From CBDBJL01 sp965206365 (GTDB lineage Bacteria; Pseudomonadota; Alphaproteobacteria; JABAAW01; JAHZMA01): DNA of 56,325 bases. The stretch covers positions 1 through 56,325 of the forward strand of contig CBDBJL010000021.1 of NCBI GenBank assembly GCA_965206365.1. Reading direction: 5' to 3'. Under the pieces are notes generated by a model. That model worked only from the letters and a program-made list of their open reading frames with translations. It was not told the DNA's origin and searched no databases. Position 1 is the stretch's first letter; each line of letters opens with the position of its first letter. Made by a program: the position numbers and the translations under genes. Positions 1 to 9,993 of the stretch are shown here, one piece after another.

Positions 1-704
1 CCAAAGAACCAATGCCACCAATAATTAAAAGGAACAAAGAATCTAGTAAAAAATTTAGCCCTGAAGTTGGAGCTACTGCCGTAAGAGCGCAATTAACGCC
101 CCAGCAGCACTGGCGCTAGCTGCACTTAGCGTGAAAACAATCATGGCAACGCTACGCGTATTAATCCCTGCCAATTGTGCCAATTGTGAATTGCTAAAAC
201 TTGCCATAATCACATCACGTACATTCGAGCGACGGTACCATAAAATTAAAGCTATTGCAACAATCGCAATCACCAACATTACCACTAGCCGATAGGCTGG
301 GTAAGTGCCACCCGATATAGAAACCTCAGTAAAAACCTTGGGTACAGCTGGAATTGCAATACTCTTGTAACCAGAACCAAACAAAGCTTCAAGAAACTCA
401 CGCAATAAAATCGCCACCCCCCAAGTAATGATAAAGCTATCTAAAGGTCTGCCATATAAATGCCGAATCAACAATCTTTCCATTGCCAACCCCACAACAC
501 CACCAACGATCAACGCGATTGGGATCGCAAAAAAATAGGGAATCCCCAACCTTGAACCAACAAACCTGTATAAGCCCCTAGCATGATGAGCTCACCATGT
601 GCCATATTAATAATTCTCAAAAACCCGAAACTCATGGCAAGACCAAAAGCTACAAATGCAAGTATCATAATCTCATAAATGACATTGATAAATTGTAAAA
701 GCAT
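1..704 (-). pseudogene. urtB: UrtB-like branched-chain-amino-acid/urea ABC permease, two frameshifts, 3' end outside window
   Basis: Inner-membrane permease of a LivH/UrtB-type ABC importer. The N-terminal piece (510-704) starts MLLQFINVIYEIMILAFVAF and carries the INMAHGELIMLGAY motif typical of the family. The middle piece (73-549) has several hydrophobic helices. Reading continues in a third frame at 1-88 as AVAPTSGLNFLLDSLFLLI, again typical LivH/UrtB. The frame breaks lie in the A7 run at 529-535 (one base too few) and near 88-93. With both corrected, one continuous protein results. It lies 84 bp downstream of the binding-protein gene on the same strand, so it is the matching permease. 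Urea versus short-chain amides as substrate is not decidable; the neighbouring amidase suggests amides or urea. Pseudogene or sequencing error both remain possible. Confidence 0.8.
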
Positions 705-788
705 TTCATTTCCTACAAATCATTAACAAAACACATAATTATAATTCATTATAATTTCGTTTCGCGAGCTCATCCACCAAGTTAAAAA

Positions 789-1940
789 TTAACCACAATT
801 ATTACCAGCCGATACATTCTTAAAGATTGCAACAACCTTAAAGTCTGTACCCTTAGCCTCAGCCAAATAAATGCTTCGACTCGCATGACGATCGGCTTCA
901 AACGTTGCCTTACCACGAGGCCCTGTATAGGAAAAGCCTTCTGTAGCTGCAACAAATTTACCGGCATCTATAGATTTAGCTTTATTCGCAACACCTTGTA
1001 ACACCACCAAACCTTCATAAACACTCTCACCTAAATTGTTCAGTGGGGGTGCATCTGCGCCAAATTTTTCCGTATAACGGCTCAGCAATTTTTTAGCATC
1101 TGAAGTTTGCACTTGCTTAAAATAACCTGCTACCGAATAAAGATTTTTAGAACTTTCTTCACCGATACCTAGCAATGTATTTTCTTCGATCAATGTTCCC
1201 AAACGAAACATTTTCTTATCCAAGCCAAACGAAGCAAACGAACGATTGAAAACGACAGAAGCCCCTCCAACCAATGTAATTAGCACTGCATCTGGTTTCG
1301 CCTCACGAATTTTTGCCAAAGAAGCATCAAAATTATCTACACTGAAGGGAATATATTCTTCACCAACAACTTCACCACCATTAGCTGCAATATATCCTTT
1401 TGCAGCTTCATTGGTTTCGCGTGGCCAATTATAATCATTTCCAATCAGATACCATTTTTTAACTTTTTTCTTACCGGCAAACCATTTGATAGAAGGCTCT
1501 ACTTGTTGCGTTGGGGTTTCACCCAAAACAATTGTACCCGCACCACATTCATTGCCTTCATAAACTGGCGTATAAATATAGGGTAGTTTACCCTTAAAAG
1601 CTTGCACCAACGCCGCACGAACGGCACTATCATGCATACCGATAAAAGCCTGAACCTTATCTTTCAAGAGCATACGATTGGCAGCCTTAACAGCATCAGC
1701 CGGAGACCCCCCAGCATCACCAAAGACTATTTCGATTTTATCTCCTAAAATACCCCCACTGGCGTTAACATCTTCTACCGCCAAGGCTGCAGAATTACGA
1801 CAAGATGGACCAAACAACGCGGCCGGTCCGGTCTCGGGAATTAATACCCCAACCTTAAAATTAGCTGCAAATGCAACAGAACTCACCCCAGTTAAGGCAA
1901 GCCCCGTCAAAGCAGTTTTCACAAATTCACGACGTTCCAT
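789..1940 (-). CDS. urtA: ABC transporter substrate-binding protein, urea/short-chain amide type (UrtA-like)
   Basis: Periplasmic type-I binding protein of 383 residues that would capture urea or a small amide and hand it to the UrtB-like permease encoded downstream. The N-terminus MERREFVKTALTGLALTGVS has a twin-arginine-like RREFVK motif and a cleavable region ending AFA before ANFKVGVLIPETGP, the usual start of the mature fold. GDAGGSPADAVKAANRM and LIGNDYNWPRE are typical of the UrtA/AmiC/FmdD group. The length fits amide binders. This is the only unbroken gene of its locus (amidase upstream, permease downstream, all minus strand). The substrate is inferred from context; the family call is firm, and the symbol is the nearest family name rather than a proven orthologue. 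Confidence 0.8.
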   Translation of the reverse strand: MERREFVKTALTGLALTGVSSVAFAANFKVGVLIPETGPAALFGPSCRNSAALAVEDVNASGGILGDKIEIVFGDAGGSPADAVKAANRMLLKDKVQAFIGMHDSAVRAALVQAFKGKLPYIYTPVYEGNECGAGTIVLGETPTQQVEPSIKWFAGKKKVKKWYLIGNDYNWPRETNEAAKGYIAANGGEVVGEEYIPFSVDNFDASLAKIREAKPDAVLITLVGGASVVFNRSFASFGLDKKMFRLGTLIEENTLLGIGEESSKNLYSVAGYFKQVQTSDAKKLLSRYTEKFGADAPPLNNLGESVYEGLVVLQGVANKAKSIDAGKFVAATEGFSYTGPRGKATFEADRHASRSIYLAEAKGTDFKVVAIFKNVSAGNNCG

Positions 1941-2058
1941 TATTTTATATCTCCTTCATTAACAATAACAATAACAATCACCTAGATTTTTATGTCTTTT
2001 TTTTTGACACTCCATTCTTGTTAAGACCAACGCACAAAAACTGTCTTAACAAAAAATA

Positions 2059-3400
2059 TTAAAGGGATAACACCCACCCCAAAACATCTTCATCACTCCC
2101 AACAGGACCTTGAATCTCCATACCTACTGGCAACCGCTTATCGCCCCCCGTAAATCCCGCTGGGATTGAAAGCCCCGGTGCTCCCACCAATGAAATAGGA
2201 TCAGTATCCCGAATAAAAGTTGGAAATGTCGGACATTCTTCTCCTCTGAAAAGAACGGTTGTATCTTCACCAATTTTTGTTGCAGCCAAAGGCGTAGTCG
2301 GTTGAATAATACCATCAATGCCTGATTGGAAAATTTCTGCATATTTCCTTTGCAACTCTAAGCGTACATTATCTATCGCATTACGATAAGCTTCTTCAGG
2401 AATCGGCTCTTTCAACATCCCCTTGTAAAATCCCTTTCACATCGGGACTTGAAATTTTTTCAACCAATGTCTCAAGATTTATCCCGGCATTTTCAGCATA
2501 TTGCGAAAAACAAACCCTAGCTTCATAAAGCGCAATCACAAAGCTAATTTCATTGTTAAGCGTAATGATCGTTTCGTAATCAATCTCTACCAATTGCACA
2601 CCCTTATTTTTTGAAATTTTCAAGCCATTTATCCACAACAGGCTGAAGCGCATCAGAAATGACGTAGAATTGTTTGGGCATAGCAAACTTTTTCCCTTGC
2701 AGACTAATTGCTTGTGTAGCTGGCTTTGAGGCCATAACCGAATCTAGTAAAACAACATCATCTAAATTTTCTGCCAATATACCCGCCGTATCACGAGTTG
2801 TAGAAATATTGATCATCCCCTTGCCGGGATAACGACCTACCGTAGGACGAAAACCATAAACACCACAAAGTGCAGCGGGATTCGGCATGACCCCCCAGTA
2901 TCGGTTCCCAAACCAGCATTAAAAATACCCGCAGCAATAGATGCCGCTGCTCCACCGGAAGAGCCACCTGAAATCAAATCTTGGTCATAAGGATTTTTAA
3001 CGGCACCGGTGCAAGCATTGTTGCTAGTAACCCCGAATGCCAATTCGTGCATATTGGTTTTTGCCGCAATCACCGCACCCGCCTGTATAAGCGTTGTAAT
3101 AACATCGGCATCTTGTTTTGGGCGATGATCTAACAATGCTGGCGTTCCACCTGTGGTTGGGTAACAAACAGTATCAATATTATCCTTAATGCCAAGCACA
3201 GCACCATAAAGTGGCAATATTTCACCGGCTTCACGCCGTTTTTCTATCGCAATCACCTGGGTACTAACCACATTAGGGTCATAATTAATGATGCTATTAA
3301 AATGATCATCTACGGCACGCTCCAAAAATTCCTTCACATAACCAGCCAATGATATCTTTGATGTGTTAATCTTATTCTGAATTTCTAAAATACTGTCCAT
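2059..3400 (-). pseudogene. Amidase-signature hydrolase (AtzF/indoleacetamide-hydrolase-like), three frameshifts
   Basis: Amidase-signature enzyme that would hydrolyse an amide or urea derivative (possibly allophanate) in the cytoplasm. The N-terminal piece (2837-3400) holds the full catalytic set: Lys72 in GIKDNID, cis-Ser147 in ISGGSSGG and nucleophile Ser171 in TDTGGSCRIP. The rest is spread over three more frames: AALCGVYGFRPT onward at 2604-2888, NKGVQLVEIDYETI at 2396-2686, and LKEPIPEEAYRNAIDNVRLE at 2059-2418. Breaks map to short homopolymers: GGG at 2877-2879 (one short), T6 at 2607-2612 (one extra), C4 at 2419-2422 (one extra). Corrected length is about 450 residues, so it lacks the C-terminal domain of full allophanate hydrolases. 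It is upstream of and co-directional with the binding protein. Confidence 0.82.
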
Positions 3401-3813
3401 AACCCTTTAATCTCCAAAATTACACCATAAAAATATTAATAACGCCCACAGATGATAAAACATGAAAACTCACCAATAAAACTCTATAACCTGTTTCTTA
3501 TCCTTTTTGTATCCGCGCAACAATAAAACCAACTTATAGAATATGTTACAAAAATCTTTATGTCAAATTATTTTTGCAACATTTCGACTATGCAAATAAA
3601 AATATTATTATTTCAATAACAATGCAAGTAAAAATTTATGATAGATAAAGTTTTTTCTTACCTGTTAGGCGCATTTCAATTAACGGGGATAAAAGAATGC
3701 AAAGCATGATTGCCCCCGTATAATTACGGGCTCGATATCGCTAACTAGCACTTGATTTATCAGCAAAAAATTACCAAGATGCTATCATTACTCTAAAAAA
3801 CAAAGGATCAAAA
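3401..3813. other. Intergenic gap between divergent amidase and restriction-modification genes
   Basis: About 410 bases, very AT-rich, with no coding potential I can support. It must hold the divergent promoters for both flanking loci. The only structure I see is a perfect short hairpin at 3715-3730, CCCGTA-TAAT-TACGGG, which has no T-tract on either side. An AAAGGATC ribosome-binding site just before 3814 supports a TTG start for the gene to the right. Confidence 0.4.
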
Positions 3814-6553
3814 TTGCTAAGCCTGAACGAAATTAAAAGCCGTGCGATCGCATTTTCAAAAGAATGGGAAAATGCCGCCCGCGAAAATGCCGAAACCCAA
3901 AGTTTTTATAATGATTTTTTTGAAATTTTTGGCATTGAACGAAAACGCGTTGCTACATTTGAAGCATTTGCCAAAAAGCTAGATGGTAGGCAAGGACGTA
4001 TTGATGTGTTTTGGAAAGGAATTTTGCTAATTGAACAAAAATCGGCAGGCGGTAATTTAGCAACGGCCCGCAAGCAGGCGTTGGAATATACTGTTAATAT
4101 GAAGCCTGAAGAAATACCGCGCTATATTATGGTGTGCGACTTTCAACAATTTGAACTCTACGACCTTGAAACTGAATTTGCCGAAGAAGCGGTTGCAATT
4201 TTCCCACTTAGCAAGCTTCATCAAAATATTGAACATTTAACCTTTATTGCGGGCTATAGCAAACGCAAATATGAAGACCAAGAACCAGTCAATATTCAAG
4301 CTGCAAACTTAATGAGGCTATTGCATGATGCTTTGGTGCAAAATGGTTATGTGGGGATAGAGCTTGAACAATATCTTATTCGCATTTTATTTTGTTTATT
4401 TTCTGAAGATACTGGGATTTTTGCCAAAGATAGTCTTCGGTTTTATATTGAGGAAAATACCAAAACAGATGGCAGTGATTTAGGACAACATATTCATAGC
4501 ATTTTTGAACAATTAGATACTCACCCTAACAACAAGCAACAAAATATTTCGATTCCACTAGAATCTTTTCCTTATATTAATGGTGATTTGTTCGCCGAGC
4601 CATTGCGCATTGTTCATTTTAACCAAAAAATGCGTGACCAATTATTAGCCTGTTGCGCCTTCGATTGGAGCCTAAATTTCACCCGCGATTTTCGGCGCCA
4701 TGTTTCAAGCCGCCACCAACCAAAAAAACAGAAGAATTTTAGACGCGCACTACACTTCTGAACACAATATCATGAAAATTATCACACCGCTATTTTTGAA
4801 TGAATTATCGAAAGAATTTGCAAAGGTGAAAAATCAACCCAAAAAATTAGAAATGTTTCATCGCAAAATTGCCAACCTAAAATTTTTAGATCCGGCTTGT
4901 GGTTGCGGTAATTTTTTGATTATCGCTTACCGCGAATTGCGTTTGCTGGAAATAGAAATTTTAAAAATTCGCATGAATGAAGTTACCGAACTGGATCGAG
5001 CCACCAAATTAGACAATTTCATAAAGGTGAATATTCACCAATTCTACGGCATTGAAATTGAAGAATTGCCTGCCAAAATTGCCGAAGTTGCCTTATGGCT
5101 AACCGACCATCAGATGAATCTAAAATTAAGTGAAAATTTTGGGCAATATTTTTCGCGGATCCCGCTTACCAAATTTCGCAACATTCAATGCGGTAATGCC
5201 TTACAAACAAAATGGGGTAAGGTTACGATGGGCGGGCTTAATTATATTTTGGGCAACCCACCTTTTGTGGGTAAAGATTATCAAAATAATAGACAAAAAC
5301 AATATCTGAAAATCATTTTTGAAACCATGAAAGGCGCAGGCGTGCTAGATTATGTTACCGCTTGGTATTTCAAAGCTGCGCAATATATTGCTGAAAACCC
5401 GCATATTAAAGTCGGTTTTGTTTCCAGCAATTCGATCACCCAAGGTGAGCAGGTGGCAATTTTATGGAATCATTTATTGGGGAAATATAATATTGAAATT
5501 CATTTTGCCCACCGTACTTTTCAATGGCATAATGAAGCCAAGGGCAAGGCGGCAGTGCACTGCGTGATTATTGGCTTTGGTAAGGAAATTTTCAAGCAAA
5601 AATATCTGTATGATTACCCTAATATTAAAGGCGAACCGCAAGAACGGCTGGCAAAAAACATTAACCCCTATTTGCTAAATGCTGAAAATATTCTGGTAAC
5701 GAAAAGAAACACACCGATTTGTAATGTTGCGGAAATGACAATTGGTAGTAAACCCGCTGATGGTGGTTTTTTACTTTTAGATGAAGCAGAAAAAGAGGCC
5801 CTAATTTTCAAGGATAAGCGTGCCCAGAAATTTATCTGCCCATTTTTGGGAGCGCGTGATTTTATTCATAACATTCCACGCTATTGCTTTTGGCTACAAA
5901 ATATTTCACCGAATGAATATAGTGGTATTTCTGAAATTATGAATAGAATAAAGAAGGTTCAGGAGTATCGATTGAAAAGTAAAAAAGAGCCAACACGCGA
6001 AGCCGCCAAAATACCCAGTCTTTTTACAGAAATTCGCCAACCAGAATCAGATTATTTACTAATTCCATGCGTATCATCTGAAAACCGTAATTATATCCCA
6101 ATCGGTTTTATTGATAAAAATACCATTGCCTCTAATGCTTGTATGATTGTGCCGAATGCAACCTTATATGAATTTGGTATTTTAACATCTGCAATGCATA
6201 ATTGCTGGATGCGCCACACCGCAGGCAGATTAAAAAGCGATTATCGCTATTCTGCTGTTCTTGTTTATAATAATTTTATTTGGCCCGAAATTACTGATGC
6301 AGAAAAGCAAGATATTGCCACGCTAGGGCAAAATGTGCTAGATGCGCGAAAAAATCATACCGATAAAGCTAGCACATTAGCCCATCTATACAATCCACTC
6401 ACCATGCCCAAAAATTTACGCGATGCCCATCATGCGCTGGATAAGCAGGTCGATAAAGCCTATGGCAAAGATGGAAAAACTAAATTTAACAGCGAAGCCG
6501 AACGAGTGGAATATTTATTTTCGCTCTATCAAAATATTGGACTGTTTGGTTAA
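3814..6553 (+). pseudogene. MmeI-type single-chain restriction-modification enzyme (Type IIG/IIL), one frameshift
   Basis: Predicted combined DNA adenine methyltransferase and endonuclease. Corrected length is about 913 residues, close to MmeI. The N-terminal nuclease has Asp64 and Glu74-Gln-Lys76 in GRIDVFWKGILLIEQKSAGG, the D...ExK site. A helical spacer follows, then the methyltransferase with SAM motif LDPACGCGNFL, catalytic motif NPPFVG, and a C-terminal target-recognition region ending in EYLFSLYQNIGLFG. Frame one ends at 4761; frame two runs to 6553. They join at 4671-4680 in CTAAATTTC: removing one A gives DWSLISPAIFGAMFQ, the expected linker sequence. Start is TTG at 3814 with an AAAGGATC ribosome-binding site. 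If the shift is real, the nuclease domain is cut off and the enzyme is probably dead. No separate specificity subunit is nearby. Confidence 0.85.
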
Positions 6554-6562
6554 CATTATATT

Positions 6563-6603
6563 TTAAGGGGGGGCGATGCCCAGCCGATGGGCACCCCCCT
6601 TAA
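6563..6603. repeat. G-rich hairpin, copy 1 of a direct repeat
   Basis: An inverted repeat immediately after the restriction-modification gene: TTAAGGGGGG at the left pairs with CCCCCCTTAA at the right, and an inner GCCC/GGGC pair flanks an AGCCGAT loop. It could act as a terminator-like hairpin, but it has no T-tract. The first 26 bases (6563-6588) recur at 6623-6648. Confidence 0.7.
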
Positions 6604-6622
6604 CAACCCCCCGCAATTATAC

Positions 6623-6648
6623 TTAAGGGGGGGCGATGCCCAGCCGAT
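6623..6648. repeat. G-rich direct repeat, copy 2 (no hairpin partner)
   Basis: Exact 26-bp copy of 6563-6588, offset by 60 bp. Here the right arm that completes the hairpin is missing: the sequence runs on into CCCGCTACCCC. This suggests a dispersed intergenic element of which the second copy is truncated. Confidence 0.65.
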
Positions 6649-6775
6649 CCCGCTACCCCAATATTGCTGAGTATTTCCTCTTTACAATCCATATTTTTTA
6701 TACTACTCTAAGTTTGATGTGTTTTACAATAAACACTTCTCAGAAAATAATTATTAAATTAAGGGGTATATTTTA

Positions 6776-7501
6776 ATGGCTGCTTATGTTCTTGTCCACG
6801 GTGCGTGGCATACCGGCAATGAGCTTTCAGAGGTTGCAGCCCCTATTCGGGCGGCAGGTCATGAAGTGCACACACCAACCTTGGCTGGTAATAACCCAAA
6901 TGATGATAAATCTGTGGGGCTAAAAGATGCAATTCAATCAGCCGTAGATTATATTAACGATAACAACCTTTCAGATATTATTCTACTTGGTCATAGCTAT
7001 GGCGGTATGATTATTTCTGGCGTTGCGAATGTAATCGCTGAAAAAATTAAACGGCTTATCTATTGGAATGCCTTTGTGCCCTCAAATGGGGAAAGTCTTT
7101 ATGATCTTGTTCCTGCTTACTATATTGCCCTATTTGATCAGATCGAAGCTGAAAGAGGTGATAATGCAATAACCTTACCTTTTCCAATTTGGCGTGAAGC
7201 TTTTATTAATGATGGCGATGCAGAGATGGCGAAAAACACTTATGATAAGTTAAATCCTCAGCCCGTTGCAACATTCCGTGACAAAATTGAACTTAAAATG
7301 GAAATTGCAACATTACCTATGAGTAAATCCTATATTAACGCACGCCAAGATACGGCTATGCCTCATTCTTATCCCTGGCATCCACGGATGTCGGAAAAAT
7401 TAGGCTTGTTTCGGCTGGTTGAAATGGACGGTAGCCACGAATCATGCTTTACGAATCCAAAATTGTTAGCTGAAAAGATTATGATGGCCGGACGCGATTA
7501 A
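6776..7501 (+). CDS. Alpha/beta-hydrolase, esterase/hydroxynitrile-lyase-like
   Basis: Soluble hydrolase of 241 residues. It begins AAYVLVHGAWHTG, with the HG of the oxyanion region. The nucleophile is the Ser in LLGHSYGGMI, and the catalytic His is in DGSHESCF near the end. The length and the pattern of His-Gly-Ala-Trp plus a C-terminal Gly-Ser-His match the plant-esterase/EstC/hydroxynitrile-lyase branch, so an ester or short amide substrate is likely but unknown. It stands alone between the G-rich repeats and the convergent regulator gene. Start at 6776 follows TTAAGGGG about 11 bases upstream. Confidence 0.8.
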   Translation: MAAYVLVHGAWHTGNELSEVAAPIRAAGHEVHTPTLAGNNPNDDKSVGLKDAIQSAVDYINDNNLSDIILLGHSYGGMIISGVANVIAEKIKRLIYWNAFVPSNGESLYDLVPAYYIALFDQIEAERGDNAITLPFPIWREAFINDGDAEMAKNTYDKLNPQPVATFRDKIELKMEIATLPMSKSYINARQDTAMPHSYPWHPRMSEKLGLFRLVEMDGSHESCFTNPKLLAEKIMMAGRD

Positions 7502-7771
7502 TCATCTAAAATTTCTTTATATCGGATTTTTATTTACGGGGACGCGGTATCGTTTCGCTGTTATGAAACCCAGAACCTTGCCATTGTCGCAACTTTCATT
7601 GACTTTGAAAATCGAGAGCGGGACTGAAAAAGCGCGACTGCCATTTTCTCTCCTAATATACTAAGGGGGGAGCTCTTGCGGTTTTTATGGATTTGCCCCC
7701 AAACGTGGCTATGTGCTCTTTCTTGTGGGCTTCTGCCCCCGCTACTTCCATATTACTAATCATAAGATATT

Positions 7772-8728
7772 TCATGATTTATTTCTCAGCTTATGGGGCA
7801 ATATTGCAAATTTCTTATGAAAAGCTCGCGAGAATGACGAAGCATTTTCATAACCAATCATTTGCGAAATTTCAAGAATCGACAAATTGGTTTCTTTCAA
7901 TTTTTGGGCGGCATGTTGTAATCGCAAATGTTGATAATAATGTTTAATCCCATAACCCGTTTCTTTTTGAAATAAGTTTAACAATTGTCTTGCGCTAATA
8001 CTTACCATTTGCGCCAAATCATCTATGGTAATAATATCTTCAATATGAGTTTCCATAATATAAATTGTTTCAGCCACGCGAGGATTTAGAGGCTCGCCAC
8101 TTAATGATTTTACATTCAACTGCGATGTGGCACCAATTTTTGCCGCATCATAAACAAACATCGTGGTTACGGAATGCGCAATCGCAATCCCATGACGAAA
8201 GCGAATCATATTAATCATCAAATCTAATGTGGGCCCAGCTCCCCCCGTGGTTATTCTTGTTTTATCTTCTGAAATCACATAACGTTCATCCACCACGTTA
8301 ACCTCAGGAAATCTTTGCTCGAACTCTTCCAAATATTCCCAATGGGTGGTAGCTTTGCAATTGTGCAAAAACCCTGCTTCCGCCAGTAAAAAAGCCCCTG
8401 TTTCAATCCCAATCATGATGCGCGATGGCTTTTCAGATGCCAATTCTTGTTTTAATTTGCGCCAATCATTGCCTAAAACACCATAGCTGGCAATGATAAT
8501 CAGGGGTTGCGACGACCCAGCTTGATATTTTCGCGATGCGGGAATCGGAATATCAGATGTGGTCATCGTTGCTTCCCCATTTGGGGTGCTGATTTCCCAA
8601 GAAAACATCGTAGTCCCCAAAGCACGGTTACCGGCACGTAGCGGATCAAGCACGGCAGCAATTTCATTCAGGTTGCTTTGTGGCAAAATTAAAATTTCAA
8701 AGCAGATCGGGTTATTATGGTCAAACAT
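7772..8728 (-). CDS. cdhR: GlxA/CdhR-family AraC-type regulator of the carnitine operon
   Basis: DNA-binding activator of 318 residues. The N-terminal half is a DJ-1/PfpI-like (GATase1-like) sensor with IMIGIETGAFLLAEAGFL and ITTGGAGPTLDLMINMI. The C-terminal 100 residues are a double helix-turn-helix AraC domain (ITIDDLAQMVSISARQLLNLF and LSILEISQMIGYENASSFSRAF). This architecture is shared with CdhR and GbdR, the carnitine and glycine-betaine regulators of Pseudomonas. It is divergently transcribed from the carnitine/butyrobetaine operon 97 bp away, with a 21-bp-spaced direct repeat in between, so it very probably controls that operon. The ligand is inferred. Confidence 0.82.
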   Translation of the reverse strand: MFDHNNPICFEILILPQSNLNEIAAVLDPLRAGNRALGTTMFSWEISTPNGEATMTTSDIPIPASRKYQAGSSQPLIIIASYGVLGNDWRKLKQELASEKPSRIMIGIETGAFLLAEAGFLHNCKATTHWEYLEEFEQRFPEVNVVDERYVISEDKTRITTGGAGPTLDLMINMIRFRHGIAIAHSVTTMFVYDAAKIGATSQLNVKSLSGEPLNPRVAETIYIMETHIEDIITIDDLAQMVSISARQLLNLFQKETGYGIKHYYQHLRLQHAAQKLKETNLSILEISQMIGYENASSFSRAFHKKFAILPHKLRNKS

Positions 8729-8762
8729 TTCTGATTATGTCTATTAAATTTCTGATTATGTT
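8728..8762. promoter_or_regulatory. Direct-repeat operator candidate between cdhR and the carnitine operon
   Basis: ATTTCTGATTATGT occurs at 8728-8741 and again at 8749-8762, exactly 21 bp apart, about two helical turns. AraC-family proteins commonly bind paired direct repeats on one DNA face. The first copy overlaps the start codon of the regulator gene, which would allow autoregulation. An AAGGAG ribosome-binding site precedes 8826. Confidence 0.5.
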
Positions 8763-8825
8763 TAGCGGATAAAAATGCATTTGTCTATTATTCTTCTTAT
8801 AACTTATTCGTTAAGGAGAAAGTAA

Positions 8826-9989
8826 ATGGATTTTTCGTTGAGCGAAGAACAACGCCTGATCGTGAAAACAACGCGGAGCTTTGTTGAAAAAGAATTATAT
8901 CCTCACGAAGAAAAAATTGAACGAACATCTGTTTTAGAGCTAGAGATTGTGCGTGAAATTCAAAAAAAGGCAATTAATATTGGCCTTTATGCGGCAAATA
9001 TCCCTGAAGAATTTGGCGGTGCTGGTTTGGATACATTAACATGGTTGCTGTATGAAAAAGAACTTGGCAAGGCTAATTATGCCCTGCATTGGACGGCGGT
9101 AGCACGGCCATCGAATATTTTATGTGCTGGCACCCAGCAACAGCAAGAAAAATATTTGCAACCTTGTATCAAAGGTGAAAAATGGGATTGTTTGGCAATG
9201 ACAGAGCCCAACGCTGGTTCTGATCTAAGGGGTATGAAAGCCACAGCAAAACCCGATGGCGATGATTTTATTCTGTCTGGCACCAAGCATTTTATTTCGC
9301 ATGCCGATTTTGCCGATTTTGCGATTGTTTTTATGGCAACGGGTGAAGAAGATACAAACCACGGTAAGAAAAAATTAATCACGGCTTTCTTTGTTGATAA
9401 AGGCACGAAAGGCTTCACAGTTCGCGATGGTTATCGCAATGTTTCGCATCGCGGTTATCACAACGCCATTTTGGAATTCGATCATTGCCGGGTTCCAAAA
9501 GAAAATAGGCTTGGTGAATTGCATCAAGGCTTTGAACTTGCCAACCAATGGTTGGGGGCAACAAGATTGCAGGTTGCGGCAACATGTCTTGGGCGTGCAG
9601 AGCGCGCTTTTGCACATGCGGTTGAATATGCCGCAATGCGAGAGCAGTTCGGGCAGAAAATTGGAAAGTTTCAGGGTGTCTCCTTTAAGCTGGCAGATAT
9701 GGCGATCGCAATGAAAGCGGCAGAATTAATGACTTTAGAAGCGGGTTGGAAATTTGATGTCGGCACTTGCACAGATCTTGATATGGCGATGGCAAAACTA
9801 AAAGCCACTGAAATGCTAGCTATGGTTGCCGATGAAGCCATCCAAATTCATGGAGGTATGGGGATTATGGAAGAATTGCCGTTAGAACGGATTTGGCGAG
9901 ATGCCAGAATAGAACGGATTTGGGAAGGCACATCGGAAATTCAACGCCATATTATTAGTCGCGCATTATTACGCCCCTTAGGAGGGTGA
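8826..9989 (+). CDS. Acyl-CoA dehydrogenase, probable gamma-butyrobetainyl-CoA dehydrogenase
   Basis: FAD enzyme of 387 residues predicted to oxidise gamma-butyrobetainyl-CoA to crotonobetainyl-CoA. Family signatures are clear: AMTEPNAGSD (FAD binding), REQFGQKIGKFQGVSFKLAD, IQIHGGMG, and the catalytic Glu in RIWEGTSEIQRHII near residue 375. The length is normal. It is the first gene of a tight operon (4 bp to the ligase, 3 bp to the hydratase, 0 bp to the cleavage enzyme), and the carnitine dehydrogenase downstream is what suggests the substrate. CaiA of E. coli runs the reverse reaction in anaerobes; here an oxidative direction is inferred. Start ATG has a strong AAGGAG site. Confidence 0.82.
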   Translation: MDFSLSEEQRLIVKTTRSFVEKELYPHEEKIERTSVLELEIVREIQKKAINIGLYAANIPEEFGGAGLDTLTWLLYEKELGKANYALHWTAVARPSNILCAGTQQQQEKYLQPCIKGEKWDCLAMTEPNAGSDLRGMKATAKPDGDDFILSGTKHFISHADFADFAIVFMATGEEDTNHGKKKLITAFFVDKGTKGFTVRDGYRNVSHRGYHNAILEFDHCRVPKENRLGELHQGFELANQWLGATRLQVAATCLGRAERAFAHAVEYAAMREQFGQKIGKFQGVSFKLADMAIAMKAAELMTLEAGWKFDVGTCTDLDMAMAKLKATEMLAMVADEAIQIHGGMGIMEELPLERIWRDARIERIWEGTSEIQRHIISRALLRPLGG

Positions 9990-9993
9990 ATCT

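Noticed and set aside
7687..7947. Plus-strand ORF of 86 residues overlapping the GlxA-type regulator
   Set aside because: Most of it is antisense to the conserved AraC domain and it has no ribosome-binding site.
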